This document shows positions 16,325-25,154 of a stretch of DNA of 58,364 bases, piece by piece; position 1 is the first letter of the stretch, and each line of letters opens with the position of its first letter. Source of the stretch: Magnetococcales bacterium (lineage in GTDB: Bacteria > Pseudomonadota > Magnetococcia > Magnetococcales > Magnetaquicoccaceae); assembly GCA_015231375.1 (NCBI GenBank), contig JADGBT010000025.1, positions 1 to 58,364 of the forward strand, written 5' to 3'. The position numbers and the translations under genes were made by a program. Under the pieces are notes generated by a model. The model searched no databases. It was not told where the DNA came from and saw nothing but the letters and a program-made list of their open reading frames with translations.

Positions 16325-16564
16325 ATGCCCAGGGACAAAAAAAAATCGATCACGCTCATCCTGGCCCCTCTCGGCAAGAGCGTGGACAAGCTTTGGCGCA
16401 TCGAGAAGAAGATGATGGTTGCCTTTCGGCGGGGCAAATCCGAAGAGTGGTCTTTCGGGCTGAATCTGGGCAGTGTGCCGGAGGTTTCCCGCAGGGCCGA
16501 AACCGCGCGTCAGATCGCCCGGCGCGCCATCAAACGCAAACGTCGTTTGCTTGCCGACGGCTGA
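16325..16564 (+). CDS. small basic hypothetical protein
   Basis: 79 residues, strongly basic (KKK near the start, IARRAIKRKRRL at the end), no membrane segment. GAGGAAGG precedes ATG 16325 at short spacing. It ends 36 bp before the Crp/Fnr-type gene on the same strand, so the two probably share a transcript. No family recognised; a nucleic-acid-binding role would be a guess from charge only. Confidence 0.45.
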   Translation: MPRDKKKSITLILAPLGKSVDKLWRIEKKMMVAFRRGKSEEWSFGLNLGSVPEVSRRAETARQIARRAIKRKRRLLADG

Positions 16565-16599
16565 GTCGGCACGGTTGGTTCTTCTCGGAGGGCAATGCC

Positions 16600-17325
16600 A
16601 TGAGCGTGGCCGGTCGGGACATGATTGGCAGGATTTTTCGCGACACCACCTTGTTCGGCGCCATGTCCGAACCCCAGGTGCTGCGGGTGCAGCGCACCAT
16701 GCGGCAGATTCATCTGGAAGAAAACGAAGCGCTCTTCAATGCCCAGGAGGTGGCGGATCGGTTTTTCGTCATCGTCAAGGGGCGGGTCAAGCTGTTTCAT
16801 CTGTCGGTCAACGGGTCGGAAAAGGTGTTGCGCATCCTGGGACCGGGAGACTCCATCGCCCTGGCGGTGATGTTCATGGAGCAGCAGAACTACCCGGTCT
16901 TCGCCACGGCTTTGACCGTGGCCGAAGTGCTGGCTTTCGACAACAAGACTTTTCTCAATATCCTGCGGGAGTCCCCGGAGACCTGTTTCCGGATGATGGC
17001 CGAAATGAGCAAACGGCTGCATGGGCAACTGTCGGAAATCCGCAACCTGAGCATGCAAAGCGCTCCGGTGCGATTGGCCCGCTATCTGCTGGCCAACAAA
17101 AGTTCCGGTCTGGGGCCGGATACCAACATGGTGCGTCTGGATGCCTCCAAACGGGTGGTGGCCTCGCGGCTTTCCATTCAGCCGGAGACCTTTTCGCGCA
17201 TTCTGGGACGGTTGATTCGGCTCGCACTCATCGAGGTCAAGGGACGGACCATCGTGATCCCCGATGTGCTGGCGCTTCAGGCGTTCATCGACGAAGAGCA
17301 GCAAGGCTCCGACCGCGCCCCCTGA
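16600..17325 (+). CDS. Crp/Fnr-family transcription regulator
   Basis: 241 residues. Cyclic-nucleotide-binding-like beta-roll (about 15-130: FRDTTLFGAMSEPQ, FFVIVKGRVKLFHLS, ILGPGDSIALAVMFME), a dimer helix (about 128-150: FRMMAEMSKRLHGQL) and a winged helix with recognition region RVVASRLSIQPETFSRILGRL (split by the turn). It lacks the N-terminal cysteines of Fnr and the full cAMP-contact set of Crp, so it is closer to Dnr/heme-type or ligand-unknown members. ATG 16600 has CGGAGGG at 16586-16592; the frame is open far upstream but without a better start. Two cyclase genes in the window make a nucleotide ligand conceivable. Confidence 0.85.
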   Translation: MSVAGRDMIGRIFRDTTLFGAMSEPQVLRVQRTMRQIHLEENEALFNAQEVADRFFVIVKGRVKLFHLSVNGSEKVLRILGPGDSIALAVMFMEQQNYPVFATALTVAEVLAFDNKTFLNILRESPETCFRMMAEMSKRLHGQLSEIRNLSMQSAPVRLARYLLANKSSGLGPDTNMVRLDASKRVVASRLSIQPETFSRILGRLIRLALIEVKGRTIVIPDVLALQAFIDEEQQGSDRAP

Positions 17326-17383
17326 TCCGTCCGCCTGATCCGCCCGTCAAGGCTTGGCCGGTCCGGTCCGGTCCGGTCCGGAA

Positions 17384-17800
17384 TCAATCCCGGCTGGTGG
17401 GGGTGGCGGGAATGATCATCTCACGGCTTTGAATGGTGGGCATCGGCGCCTGAATCACGGCGGGCAGCGGATTTTCCACGTAAAGATAGGCGGGCTGGGT
17501 GAGAATGGGCACCGTGGGCGCAATCACCATGGGACGGTTGGCGAAAGCGCCGCTATCCTGATAATCGTAAAAAGAACGGGCCGTATCCGGGTAATAGATG
17601 TGTCCAGAGCCCCGCGACGGGGGTTTCGGGGGCGCGCTGCGGGTGGTCGTGGTGGTGGTCGTGGTGGTGACGCCGTTGCCGTTGGAGGCCGTATCCCCCG
17701 TGGCGCTCCAGGCGGCGATGACCAGGGCGCAAAGCAGGATCGCAAGGCTTTTGGCGGTCGGAGAGCGAGAGAGCGGGGTGGCATCCATCGGGGTGTGCAT
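17384..17800 (-). CDS. secreted or anchored small protein with polythreonine run
   Basis: 138 residues if ATG 17800 is used; ATG 17788 and ATG 17854 are possible because the ribosome binding site (AAAGG) lies directly against 17800. After a hydrophobic signal (SLAILLCALVIAAWSATG) comes a run of nine Thr encoded by near-identical ACC codons, then a Pro-rich region with VIAPTVPILTQPAYLYVE. No family recognised. It is the last of four minus-strand genes for small exported Pro-rich proteins. Confidence 0.55.
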   Translation of the reverse strand: MHTPMDATPLSRSPTAKSLAILLCALVIAAWSATGDTASNGNGVTTTTTTTTTRSAPPKPPSRGSGHIYYPDTARSFYDYQDSGAFANRPMVIAPTVPILTQPAYLYVENPLPAVIQAPMPTIQSREMIIPATPTSRD

Positions 17801-17888
17801 CCTTTCGAGCAGATGGCCCGGCAACGGGTGTGGAGCGTTACCGGGCACGGTCATCTCATGACAAAAGTTAAAATTTGTCGGAATGGAA

Positions 17889-18338
17889 TCAGAATCCCCG
17901 TCCGTCAGGCGAACCCATCTGCACGGCAGGGGTCGGAACCGCGTAATAGGCGATCGGCGCGGAGACCACCTGGACCACCTTTTGGGGCTGGGGCGCGACG
18001 GGTTGGCTTTGGGCCACGGGAGAGACCGACGAGTAGATCACGGCGCTGTTGCTGTACGGAGGCGAAATCGCCGCGTAGGGCTGGGTGACGTAGGGCGGAG
18101 GCACGCCCGGATCGGTGGCGGAGGCTTTGGCCGGTGCGGTGCCGGAACGGGGGGTCATGAAATAAACCCCGAGGGCCACCGCGCCGCTGACTGCGGCCAC
18201 GGCGGTGAGGGTCGGTTCGGCCTTGGCCGGAGCCGGCGCGCCGAGGGTGACGGTCAACAAGGCGGCGGAGAGCCAAAACGGTACCACCGAGCCACCGGGC
18301 AGGGTTCTGGCAGACAGTGTTGCGGGTTTGTGGTTCAT
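17889..18338 (-). CDS. small exported Pro/Val-rich protein
   Basis: 149 residues with a signal-like N-terminus (FWLSAALLTVTLGAPAPAKA). Another short hydrophobic stretch (LTAVAAVSGAVALGVYFMT) could anchor it. The rest is rich in Pro, Tyr, Val and Gln (PPYVTQPYAAISPPYSNSAV; QPVAPQPQKVVQVVSAP). AAAGGATC precedes the ATG. Low complexity prevents family assignment. Middle of the four-gene group. Confidence 0.6.
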   Translation of the reverse strand: MNHKPATLSARTLPGGSVVPFWLSAALLTVTLGAPAPAKAEPTLTAVAAVSGAVALGVYFMTPRSGTAPAKASATDPGVPPPYVTQPYAAISPPYSNSAVIYSSVSPVAQSQPVAPQPQKVVQVVSAPIAYYAVPTPAVQMGSPDGRGF

Positions 18339-18433
18339 GGCTGGATCCTTTGGGTGTGAAAAATTCTGGTACGGATACGTTGGTCTTTGTGAACGGTCAT
18401 CATTCTACAAAAGAAAAGGATGATCCGGTCGCG

Positions 18434-18727
18434 TCAACGCAAGGGGTTGTTGGTGACCGGAATGGCGCCCGCGCGGTTTCCGGTTGCAGACGCCTCCAGC
18501 TTGATCGGTTGGTAGAGGTGATCCACCGGAGTGAAGTAGCTCCAGGTTCCCTGACTGGAGGGATCCTTTTGCCACCAGTAGTCCGACGGGTGGGCATAAC
18601 GATCGGGCCGCACGTGCAAGATGACCGTATCGCCCGGTTGATGGGGCACGATGAATTCACCGGCCCGCGCGCTGGCGGACGCGGTGATCAGGGTCAGGAG
18701 GGCGAGCAGCAGGAGCAGGTGTTTCAC
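18434..18727 (-). CDS. small secreted protein, unknown function
   Basis: 97 residues, GTG start with AAGGAG 8 bp upstream. Signal peptide MKHLLLLLALLTLITASASA, mature part with FIVPHQPGDTVILHVRPDRY and WSYFTPVDHLYQPIKLE. Unlike its neighbours it is not Pro-repetitive and could fold. A 15-bp tandem array lies directly upstream of its ribosome binding site. Not recognised. Confidence 0.6.
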   Translation of the reverse strand: MKHLLLLLALLTLITASASARAGEFIVPHQPGDTVILHVRPDRYAHPSDYWWQKDPSSQGTWSYFTPVDHLYQPIKLEASATGNRAGAIPVTNNPLR

Positions 18728-18743
18728 GGGTCAAACTCCTTCC

Positions 18744-18803
18744 GGATTCACAAGGGCCGGATTCACAAGGGCCGGATTCATAAGGGCCGAATTCACAAGG
18801 GCG
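18744..18803. repeat. 15-bp tandem repeat array (4 units) upstream of a secreted-protein gene
   Basis: Four units of GGATTCACAAGGGCC (18744-18758, 18759-18773, 18774-18788, 18789-18803) with one or two changes in the last two. The array occupies nearly the whole 83-bp gap between two minus-strand genes and ends at the AAGGAG of the downstream gene, so it forms part of its leader. Confidence 0.85.
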
Positions 18804-18810
18804 CGGACGA

Positions 18811-19545
18811 TCACTTCGGCGGCAGATCCTTGGACGGAGCCTGGGATTTTCTCGGGGGCTTGGGGGCCGGTTTGGGTTTTTTCTGGGGTTTGACCGGTTT
18901 CTGGGCGGTTGCGGGTTGCGCGGGTTTTTGTTCCTGCACCGTGGGGGCCGGGCTGGGAGGAGCCGCTTTGGGTTCCGGGGCCGGTTTGGTATCCACCACG
19001 GTGGGGGTGCCGGGCTGGGCGATCTGGAAGCCGACCTTGGGAGGATAGACCACGAAGGAGGGCTGTTCCACGGTGATCGGGGCTTGTTGCATCACCACCG
19101 GGGGTTGGGGAATGGCCACCGGGGGGTTGCCCACCCAGACTGGGGGTTGATTGACCACGATGGAGGGGCGTTCGATGGTGATCGGGGATTGACGCACCAC
19201 CGTGGCTCCGGCGGGATGGCCCTGGGCATCGGTACCGGGGGTTTGGGTCGGGGTTGGGAGTTGGACCGGCGCCGGGGTGCTGATGACGGGAACCGAGGGG
19301 CTGCTGACCGGGTAGCTGGCATAGGCGTTGGCTGTGGCGCTGCCGGGCGTGGGTTGCCAGGAGGTGGTGGGATTGAGGGTGGCCGGCGAGGTTTGCACCA
19401 CGATGGCGGCGGGCATTTCGTAGGTGGTCATCGCGGCCTGGGTGGGGTCGATGGTATGGCCACAGGCTGCCACCAGGGGGGCGACCCCGGCGATGAGCAT
19501 CAGTTTGCCGCCGTGTTTTCCGACTTTTGCAAGCAATCCCTTCAT
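18811..19545 (-). CDS. lipoprotein with Pro/Val repeat domain and Lys/Pro-rich tail
   Basis: 244 residues. Lipoprotein signal with lipobox LVAAC (Cys28). After a Ser/Thr/Pro-rich linker there are several repeats of about 11-14 residues, such as SPITIERPSIVVNQPPVWVG and PPVAIPQPPVVMQQAPITVE, that alternate beta-branched residues with Pro-Pro. The C-terminus is a PAPKPP/KPxK-type basic tail that could bind peptidoglycan or polyanions. GGGAG precedes the ATG. It heads the four-gene minus-strand group. I know similar PPVVVQQ repeat proteins only as uncharacterised surface proteins. Confidence 0.65.
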   Translation of the reverse strand: MKGLLAKVGKHGGKLMLIAGVAPLVAACGHTIDPTQAAMTTYEMPAAIVVQTSPATLNPTTSWQPTPGSATANAYASYPVSSPSVPVISTPAPVQLPTPTQTPGTDAQGHPAGATVVRQSPITIERPSIVVNQPPVWVGNPPVAIPQPPVVMQQAPITVEQPSFVVYPPKVGFQIAQPGTPTVVDTKPAPEPKAAPPSPAPTVQEQKPAQPATAQKPVKPQKKPKPAPKPPRKSQAPSKDLPPK

Positions 19546-19687
19546 GACTTCGTCTCCCTCGCCCGTATCGGGTGAAATTCCTTGATATGGATATTGAAAC
19601 CAATGAGATGTTTCTCCTAGTGGATGAGATGATCTATCGGCGGCGAGAGACGGTTTGATTAGCGGATTCTCGTTTGGGGGGGGGCTT

Positions 19688-20782
19688 TCAGGTGCGGGGG
19701 GTACGTTTCGGGGAGGAGAGGTGGACGAGCAGGAAACCGGCGATGCCGCAGAAGAACAGGACCGGCGCCCAGGCGGCCAGGAGGGGAGGAAGGCGACCAC
19801 CCATGCCCAAGGCGGTGGCGAGGTCTGCCAGCACGAACATGGCGAAACCGATCAGCAGGCCCAGGAGTGTGGAGCGCAGGGCGCCTCCGGAGCGGGGCAG
19901 TCGCAGGGCGAAGGGGAAGGCCAGCAGGATGGCGGCCAGGGTGAAGGCCGGCGTGGCGAGGCGACGGTGGAGGATCACCTGATAGCGTGTGGCGCTGTGG
20001 CCATCGCGTTGGAGTTGTGTGGAGAGGGCATGGAGTTCCAGCACGGTGAGCATTTCGGGAGGCGGGGTTTCCACGGAGAGGCGTTGGGGATCGAGGGAGA
20101 CCTCCCAGGGGCGTTGCGGGGAGGTTTCGACGCTGATGCGGGGCAGAAAGCGGTAGTCGATGATCTGGTTGAGTTGCCAGCCGGTTGCGTGGTGGACAGC
20201 GGTTTTGGCTTCCAGGCGGGCGGACAGGCGGTTTTCGGGATCGAAGGTGAAGACGGTCACCTCGTGGAGGGTTTGGGTCTGGGGATCGACGCGTTTGGCA
20301 TGGATGATCCGGCTGCCTTCCCGGACCCAGACTTCACCGGTTTGGGAGAGGGGAGCGACCTGATGATCCAGGATGCGGTCTTTGATCTGTTGGGCGATCC
20401 GGTTGGTATGGGGAGCGATCTGGCCGATGAGCAGCAGGTGGAACAAGGCGATGATCACGCCTCCGGCCAGGAAGGGGCGGAGGATGCCGGCCAGGGAGAG
20501 GCCGCTGGCGCGCATGACGGTGATTTCGTTTTGTCGGATCAGTCGTGCGACGCCCATGAGGGTGGTCAACAGCACCATGGAGGGGGTGAGCATGCCCAGG
20601 AAGTTGGGAATGCGGCTGGTGAGCAGCAGCAGCAGGTCCAGGATGTTGAAGTGGGGTTTTTGCGAGAAGCGTCGGATGCCCTCGATGCCGTCGATGAGCA
20701 GGAACAGGCCGATGAACACTCCGATCATCTTCAAGAAGCCGGTGAGAAAGAAGCGCAGCAGATAGCCGAAGAGGATGGGCAT
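19688..20782 (-). CDS. lptG: lipopolysaccharide export permease LptG
   Basis: 364 residues, YjgP/YjgQ family. Three N-terminal and three C-terminal membrane helices surround a periplasmic beta-jellyroll (about 130-270: VWVREGSRIIHAKRVDPQT, LSARLEAKTAVHHATGW). Helix motifs LTPSMVLLTTLMGVARLIRQ and NEITVMRASGLS are typical. With LptF and the ATPase LptB it forms the inner-membrane complex that extracts LPS. The gene follows lptF by 9 bp on the same strand. Assigned as LptG rather than LptF by order and by the missing extended C-terminus. Confidence 0.9.
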   Translation of the reverse strand: MPILFGYLLRFFLTGFLKMIGVFIGLFLLIDGIEGIRRFSQKPHFNILDLLLLLTSRIPNFLGMLTPSMVLLTTLMGVARLIRQNEITVMRASGLSLAGILRPFLAGGVIIALFHLLLIGQIAPHTNRIAQQIKDRILDHQVAPLSQTGEVWVREGSRIIHAKRVDPQTQTLHEVTVFTFDPENRLSARLEAKTAVHHATGWQLNQIIDYRFLPRISVETSPQRPWEVSLDPQRLSVETPPPEMLTVLELHALSTQLQRDGHSATRYQVILHRRLATPAFTLAAILLAFPFALRLPRSGGALRSTLLGLLIGFAMFVLADLATALGMGGRLPPLLAAWAPVLFFCGIAGFLLVHLSSPKRTPRT

Positions 20783-20791
20783 GGGATCGGT

Positions 20792-21973
20792 CTACCGCTG
20801 GCCGGATGTGGAGGGAGCGGGATGGGTGCGGAAGCGGGTGGGGATGGGCCATCCGGATTTCGGCCAGGGGAATTCCGGCAGGGTATGGCCTTGGGCGGTG
20901 AACCGGAAGACCCACGCGGTGAGCAGGGTCATGAGCAGGTTGGGCAGCCAGAATCCCGTCAACGGGCTGACGAGTTGTTTGCCGGCCAGGGCTTCTCCGG
21001 AGGCCAGCAGCAGAAAGTGGAGGATCAGGATCAGCAAGGCGGCGACGAAGCCGTAGCTTTTGCCGGTGCGATGGGACTGTTGCGCGCCCAGGGGGAGGGC
21101 GAGCAGTCCCATGATCAGGGTGGCCACCGGAAAGGCCAGGCGGCGATGCCATTCCATGCGGGCCGCGTGTTGGAGTTTGGGGGTGCCATTTTGGATCGCG
21201 TGTTGGAGTTCGGCGGGATCCATTTCATCGACTTCTTCTTTTTTGTGTTGCGGGACCAGTCCCAGCACCACATCCAGGCCCAGGTCGAAGCGGGTGAACT
21301 GCATGTGTCGGTAGTGGCCGCCGGGCGTGATCCAGTGGCGGCTGCCGTCTTCCAGGAACAGGGCCGCCTTGTGGTCCGACCGGGTATGGGGATGGGCGCG
21401 GCGGGCGGTGATGGTGACGGTTTCGTGGGGGATGCGTTGATCGTGGACCAGCACTCCTTCCAGAATGCCGGTCAGGGGATCTTGATGATTGATATAGATG
21501 GTCAATCCCGGAATGGTGCGGTTGAAGGTGCGGGATTGCATGGTCAAGGCGGCGTTGGAGGAGAGCAGAGCCTTTTTGAGGACCGAGAATTCGTAGTAGG
21601 CTTTGGGAACCCAGATCCAGTTGAGCAGCAGGGAGAGGGTGGTGAACAGCAGCACCAGGGTGCCCACAGGGCGGGTCATTTGCCAGAGGCTGACGCCACT
21701 GGCTTTGATGATCACCAGTTCGCTGTCGCGGGCCATGCGTCCCAGGGTCAAAAGAATGCCGCTCAGCAGTGCCATGGGTAGGGTTCCCACCATGAACTGG
21801 GGCATGGCGTATTGGATCATTTGACGCAGCACCGTGAACGGGGCGCCTTTGTTGATCCAGACATCCACCAGCAGCAGCACCTGGGGCAGCATGATCAGGA
21901 AGGTCAGGGTTCCCAGGGCCAGCAGCGAGGTCTGGGCGCAATCCAGAAAGAGGTAGCGGGAGATGCGGTTCAT
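20792..21973 (-). CDS. lptF: lipopolysaccharide export permease LptF
   Basis: 393 residues, six predicted helices with the periplasmic domain between the third and fourth. Family signature in helices 2-3: GTLPMALLSGILLTLGRMAR followed by DSELVIIKASGVS. A histidine-rich periplasmic stretch (RRAHPHTRSDHK) is noticeable. First gene of the lptF-lptG pair; the divergent pepA gene starts 159 bp away, the same arrangement as in many Proteobacteria, which supports the call. Confidence 0.9.
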   Translation of the reverse strand: MNRISRYLFLDCAQTSLLALGTLTFLIMLPQVLLLVDVWINKGAPFTVLRQMIQYAMPQFMVGTLPMALLSGILLTLGRMARDSELVIIKASGVSLWQMTRPVGTLVLLFTTLSLLLNWIWVPKAYYEFSVLKKALLSSNAALTMQSRTFNRTIPGLTIYINHQDPLTGILEGVLVHDQRIPHETVTITARRAHPHTRSDHKAALFLEDGSRHWITPGGHYRHMQFTRFDLGLDVVLGLVPQHKKEEVDEMDPAELQHAIQNGTPKLQHAARMEWHRRLAFPVATLIMGLLALPLGAQQSHRTGKSYGFVAALLILILHFLLLASGEALAGKQLVSPLTGFWLPNLLMTLLTAWVFRFTAQGHTLPEFPWPKSGWPIPTRFRTHPAPSTSGQR

Positions 21974-22132
21974 GGTGGAGTGCGCGGTTCTCGTCTTTTA
22001 TTTTGGCTGCTCTTGTGGTAACTCTTCCGTGGTGTCATGTGCTTCATTTTTCATGCCAACGCAAGGCTTGGGCCGGGTGGGTGTGCATGGCGTGTTTTTT
22101 GGCTGTCGCAAGTTTGGCGAGGAAGGGTCACG

Positions 22133-23659
22133 ATGTCGGAATCTCAACTGAAAATGGATGTGGTGGTCGGTGATTTCGTTGCCCGCGAGACCGACGTGTG
22201 GGTGATTGGGGTTTATCAGGGGGGCGAGCCTCAGGCGGCGCTTTCCCGATGCGGGGAGGTGGTGGAGCGGGAGGTCCGGCGGGTTTTGAAGTCTGGCTGG
22301 ATGCGTGGCGAATCCGGAGAACAGTTGTTCTTGTCGGTTCCCGGTGGATGTGGTTTGGTGGTGGATCGATTGCTTCTGATCGGTTTGGGCAAGCGGGAGT
22401 CTTTGACCGTGGAGAGTTTTCGCGGGTTGGGGGCTTCGGTGGTCAAGGCGTGCGAGAAGGGCGGGATGGATCGGGTGATTTGTTTGTTGTCTTTGGACAG
22501 TCATCAAGGGATCGCTCCGAACCGGGTGATGGAGGCCATGGCCGAGGGGGGGTGGCTGGGGAGTTATCGTTTTGATCGTTTGCAGAGTGTGAGCAAGAAG
22601 GAGGCTCCCCGGCATCGTTTGAAGCGGATGGAGTTTGTGTTGTCCGGCGCCAAGGCCGAGGGGGAGCGCAAGCGTTTGATTCAGGTGGAGCGGATCGTTC
22701 GCGGGGTGAGTCTGGCGCGTGATCTGGCCAATTTGCCGGGCAATTTGTTGTCTCCGGATGGCTTGGCCAGGAAGGCGCGGGAGTTGGCCGAGCGTTTGCC
22801 CATCAAGACCACGATTCTTTCGGGTGCGGTATTGGTGCAGAAGGGAATGAACGGGATTCTGGCGGTGGGTCAGGGGAGTGTCAATCCGCCGTGTTTGATC
22901 GTGATGGAGTATCGCAAGGGGGGGGATCGTCCCACTTTGGCGGTGGTGGGCAAGGCGGTCACGTTTGATTCCGGTGGCATCTCCTTGAAACCTGGCGCCA
23001 AGATGGAGGAGATGAAGTTCGACATGAGCGGTGGGGCGGCGGTGTTTGGGTTCATGCAGGCCATTGCCGAGATGAATTTGCCGATCAATGTGGTGGGGGT
23101 GGTGCCGGCGGCGGAGAACATGCCTTCGGGTGCGGCCCAGCGTCCTGGGGATGTCATCAAGACCGCCAAGGGGGTGTATGTCGAGGTGATCAATACCGAC
23201 GCCGAGGGTCGATTGATTTTGGCGGACGCGTTGCATCATGCGGCGTCGTTTGATCCGGATGTGATCATCGATCTGGCCACTTTGACCGGGGCGTGTGTGG
23301 TGGCCTTGGGGGAGCATGCCACGGGGTTGATGGGCAACAACGAGGGGTTGCAGAAAAAATTGCGGAAAGCCGGGGAGTATTGTGGCGAGCGGTTATGGCC
23401 CCTGCCGATGTTTCCCGAGTATCAGGAGCAGATCAAGTCGGTGGTGGCGGACATCAAGAATGTGGGTGGGCGTGAGGCGGGGACCATTACCGCCGCGTGT
23501 TTCTTGTCGCGTTTTGTGGAGGATTCGCGTGCCTGGGCGCATTTGGACATTGCGGGTACGGCGTATGATGGTTCCGGCACGCGTGCTCACGTGCCCAAGG
23601 GGGCGGTGGGGGTTGGGGTGAGGTTGTTGTGTCGTTATGTCTTGGCGGAGCGGATGTGA
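22133..23659 (+). CDS. pepA: leucyl aminopeptidase (M17)
   Basis: 508 residues, standard length. The catalytic C-terminal domain has GKAVTFDSGGISLKPG (metal ligand Asp and catalytic Lys region), KFDMSGGAAVFG and the family signature NTDAEGRL, then DLATLTGACVVALG. It is a cytoplasmic, hexameric two-metal exopeptidase. ATG 22133 follows GGAAGGG at 22121-22127. It is divergent from lptFG and lies one base before holC, a common arrangement. Confidence 0.95.
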   Translation: MSESQLKMDVVVGDFVARETDVWVIGVYQGGEPQAALSRCGEVVEREVRRVLKSGWMRGESGEQLFLSVPGGCGLVVDRLLLIGLGKRESLTVESFRGLGASVVKACEKGGMDRVICLLSLDSHQGIAPNRVMEAMAEGGWLGSYRFDRLQSVSKKEAPRHRLKRMEFVLSGAKAEGERKRLIQVERIVRGVSLARDLANLPGNLLSPDGLARKARELAERLPIKTTILSGAVLVQKGMNGILAVGQGSVNPPCLIVMEYRKGGDRPTLAVVGKAVTFDSGGISLKPGAKMEEMKFDMSGGAAVFGFMQAIAEMNLPINVVGVVPAAENMPSGAAQRPGDVIKTAKGVYVEVINTDAEGRLILADALHHAASFDPDVIIDLATLTGACVVALGEHATGLMGNNEGLQKKLRKAGEYCGERLWPLPMFPEYQEQIKSVVADIKNVGGREAGTITAACFLSRFVEDSRAWAHLDIAGTAYDGSGTRAHVPKGAVGVGVRLLCRYVLAERM

Positions 23660-23660
23660 C

Positions 23661-24125
23661 ATGGCGAGGCTTCGGGAGGGGAGGCCGGTAGCGCGATTTT
23701 ATCAGGTTGCCGCCTCTTCTCCGGAGGTTGTGATGACGGGATTGTTGTTCAAGTTGGTGGATCAGGGGATGAGGGTGTGTCTGTTGGTTGCGGACGGGGG
23801 GCAGGTGCGTCATTGGGACGATCAGTTGTGGCGCTATCCGGCGGAGCGGTTTTTGCCGCACGGGGTTTGGGATGGAGCGGATGTGGAGTTGCAGCCGGTA
23901 TTGATTGCGATGCGTCCAGACGATCGCAATGGGGCGACGGTGGTGGTGGTGGCGGGTGGTTCGCAGGTGGTGGACGAGTCGGTTTGGTTTGATGTGGTGG
24001 TGGATTTTGTGGATGTGCGGGATCCGGTGTCGGCCCGGGGGCGCTATCGGCAGTATCAGGCGCGGGGATATCAGATGGAGTATTGGATTCAGTCTCCGGA
24101 TGGGCGTTGGAGCAAGCAGGGCTGA
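23661..24125 (+). CDS. holC: DNA polymerase III chi subunit
   Basis: 154 residues. ARFYQVAASSPEVVMTGLLF, then LLVADGGQVRHWDDQLWRYP and FLPHGVWDG follow the HolC pattern: a Rossmann-like chi subunit linking the clamp loader psi to SSB. The C-terminus (GRYRQYQARGYQMEYW) also fits the family. The ATG is one base after the pepA stop, indicating coupled translation. Confidence 0.85.
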   Translation: MARLREGRPVARFYQVAASSPEVVMTGLLFKLVDQGMRVCLLVADGGQVRHWDDQLWRYPAERFLPHGVWDGADVELQPVLIAMRPDDRNGATVVVVAGGSQVVDESVWFDVVVDFVDVRDPVSARGRYRQYQARGYQMEYWIQSPDGRWSKQG

Positions 24126-24150
24126 GTGAGTGAAGGAGGATGGGATACAC

Positions 24151-24492
24151 ATGAAACCAACATTGATCACGGTCTTCTTGCTGGTCTGCTCCAACGTCTT
24201 CATGACGTTCGCCTGGTACGGCCACCTGAAACACATGCAAGAGCGAACCTGGTATATCGCCGCCCTGGTAAGCTGGGGTATCGCCTTGTTTGAATACCTG
24301 CTCCAGGTTCCGGCCAATCGCATCGGCTTCACCGTGCTGTCCGTCTCCCAATTGAAAATCCTCCAAGAGGTCATCACCCTCCTGGTCTTCGTCCCCTTCG
24401 CCGTCTTCTATATGGGACAACCCCTCAAACTCGATTACCTCTGGGCCGGCTGCTGCCTCGTCGGCGCGGTCTACTTCATCTTCCGTACATGA
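24151..24492 (+). CDS. DUF486 (DMT-like) small membrane protein
   Basis: 113 residues, four hydrophobic helices. Signatures MTFAWYGHLKH, SWGIALFEYLLQVPANRIG and QLKILQEVITLLVFVPFAVF are those of DUF486, a single-domain relative of the drug/metabolite transporters. Function unknown. ATG 24151 follows AAGGAGGA; its stop overlaps the next start in ATGA. Confidence 0.85.
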   Translation: MKPTLITVFLLVCSNVFMTFAWYGHLKHMQERTWYIAALVSWGIALFEYLLQVPANRIGFTVLSVSQLKILQEVITLLVFVPFAVFYMGQPLKLDYLWAGCCLVGAVYFIFRT

Positions 24493-25154
24493 TGAAACCA
24501 TCCGTCCCGCTGATCAGCCTCCTCAGCCTCTATGCCCTCTGCACAACCCATCCCGCAGGTTTCTTCCTGCTGATCCTCATCCTAACCCTCTACGCCACCC
24601 GGGATCACCTGAATCAACACAAACTCCATGACAAAAATTTTTTCGGTTCAACCCATCCCCACCTCAAAACCCATGACCATGCCTGGATCTGGTATCAACT
24701 CCTGCTTGTCTCCGGCTATGGCTACGTGCTCGCCTGCCGTCTGCCGTCTGCCATCGGCATCGCCCTGCTGGTCGCAACCTTGACCCTCACCCTGCGTACC
24801 CGTCTCTCCGATCCCTTCAGCCAACGCCGTTTTCTTTACTACGGCTCCATCGCCATCGGACTCGGCTACTCGGTGATCACCCTGCTCGCGGGCCGGATTC
24901 CCACCTCGACAGCCCTGTGGACCCTGCTCGGCGGATGGATGGGCCAACCGGTCACCACCTGCGGCCTCGTCCAGATCTTCGACGCCTTCAATACCCTCAC
25001 CGATGCCATGATCCGTCTGCTGCCCTTCCCCTTCGACCTGCTGCTCACCCCCTTAAACCTCAATCTGCTCTTCGGTCCCCTGACAACCGGATCGGTACTC
25101 GGAATCCTCAAAGCGGAAGACCAGATCCGGAATTGGCGTCAAAGAGTCAATTGA
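24489..25154 (+). CDS. unknown integral membrane protein
   Basis: 221 residues with about five hydrophobic segments (6-36, 69-105, 118-135, 142-158, 184-208). The N-terminal loop is His-rich (NQHKLHDKNFFGSTHPHLKT, HDHAW), which could bind metal. It overlaps the DUF486 gene by 4 bp, so the two are co-translated. It ends overlapping the convergent FmdE-like gene by 16 bp. No family recognised. Confidence 0.65.
   Translation: MMKPSVPLISLLSLYALCTTHPAGFFLLILILTLYATRDHLNQHKLHDKNFFGSTHPHLKTHDHAWIWYQLLLVSGYGYVLACRLPSAIGIALLVATLTLTLRTRLSDPFSQRRFLYYGSIAIGLGYSVITLLAGRIPTSTALWTLLGGWMGQPVTTCGLVQIFDAFNTLTDAMIRLLPFPFDLLLTPLNLNLLFGPLTTGSVLGILKAEDQIRNWRQRVN

Noticed and set aside
19655..21781. 708-codon plus-strand frame opposite lptFG
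   Set aside because: Gln/Gly/Glu-rich shadow of two genuine membrane protein genes.
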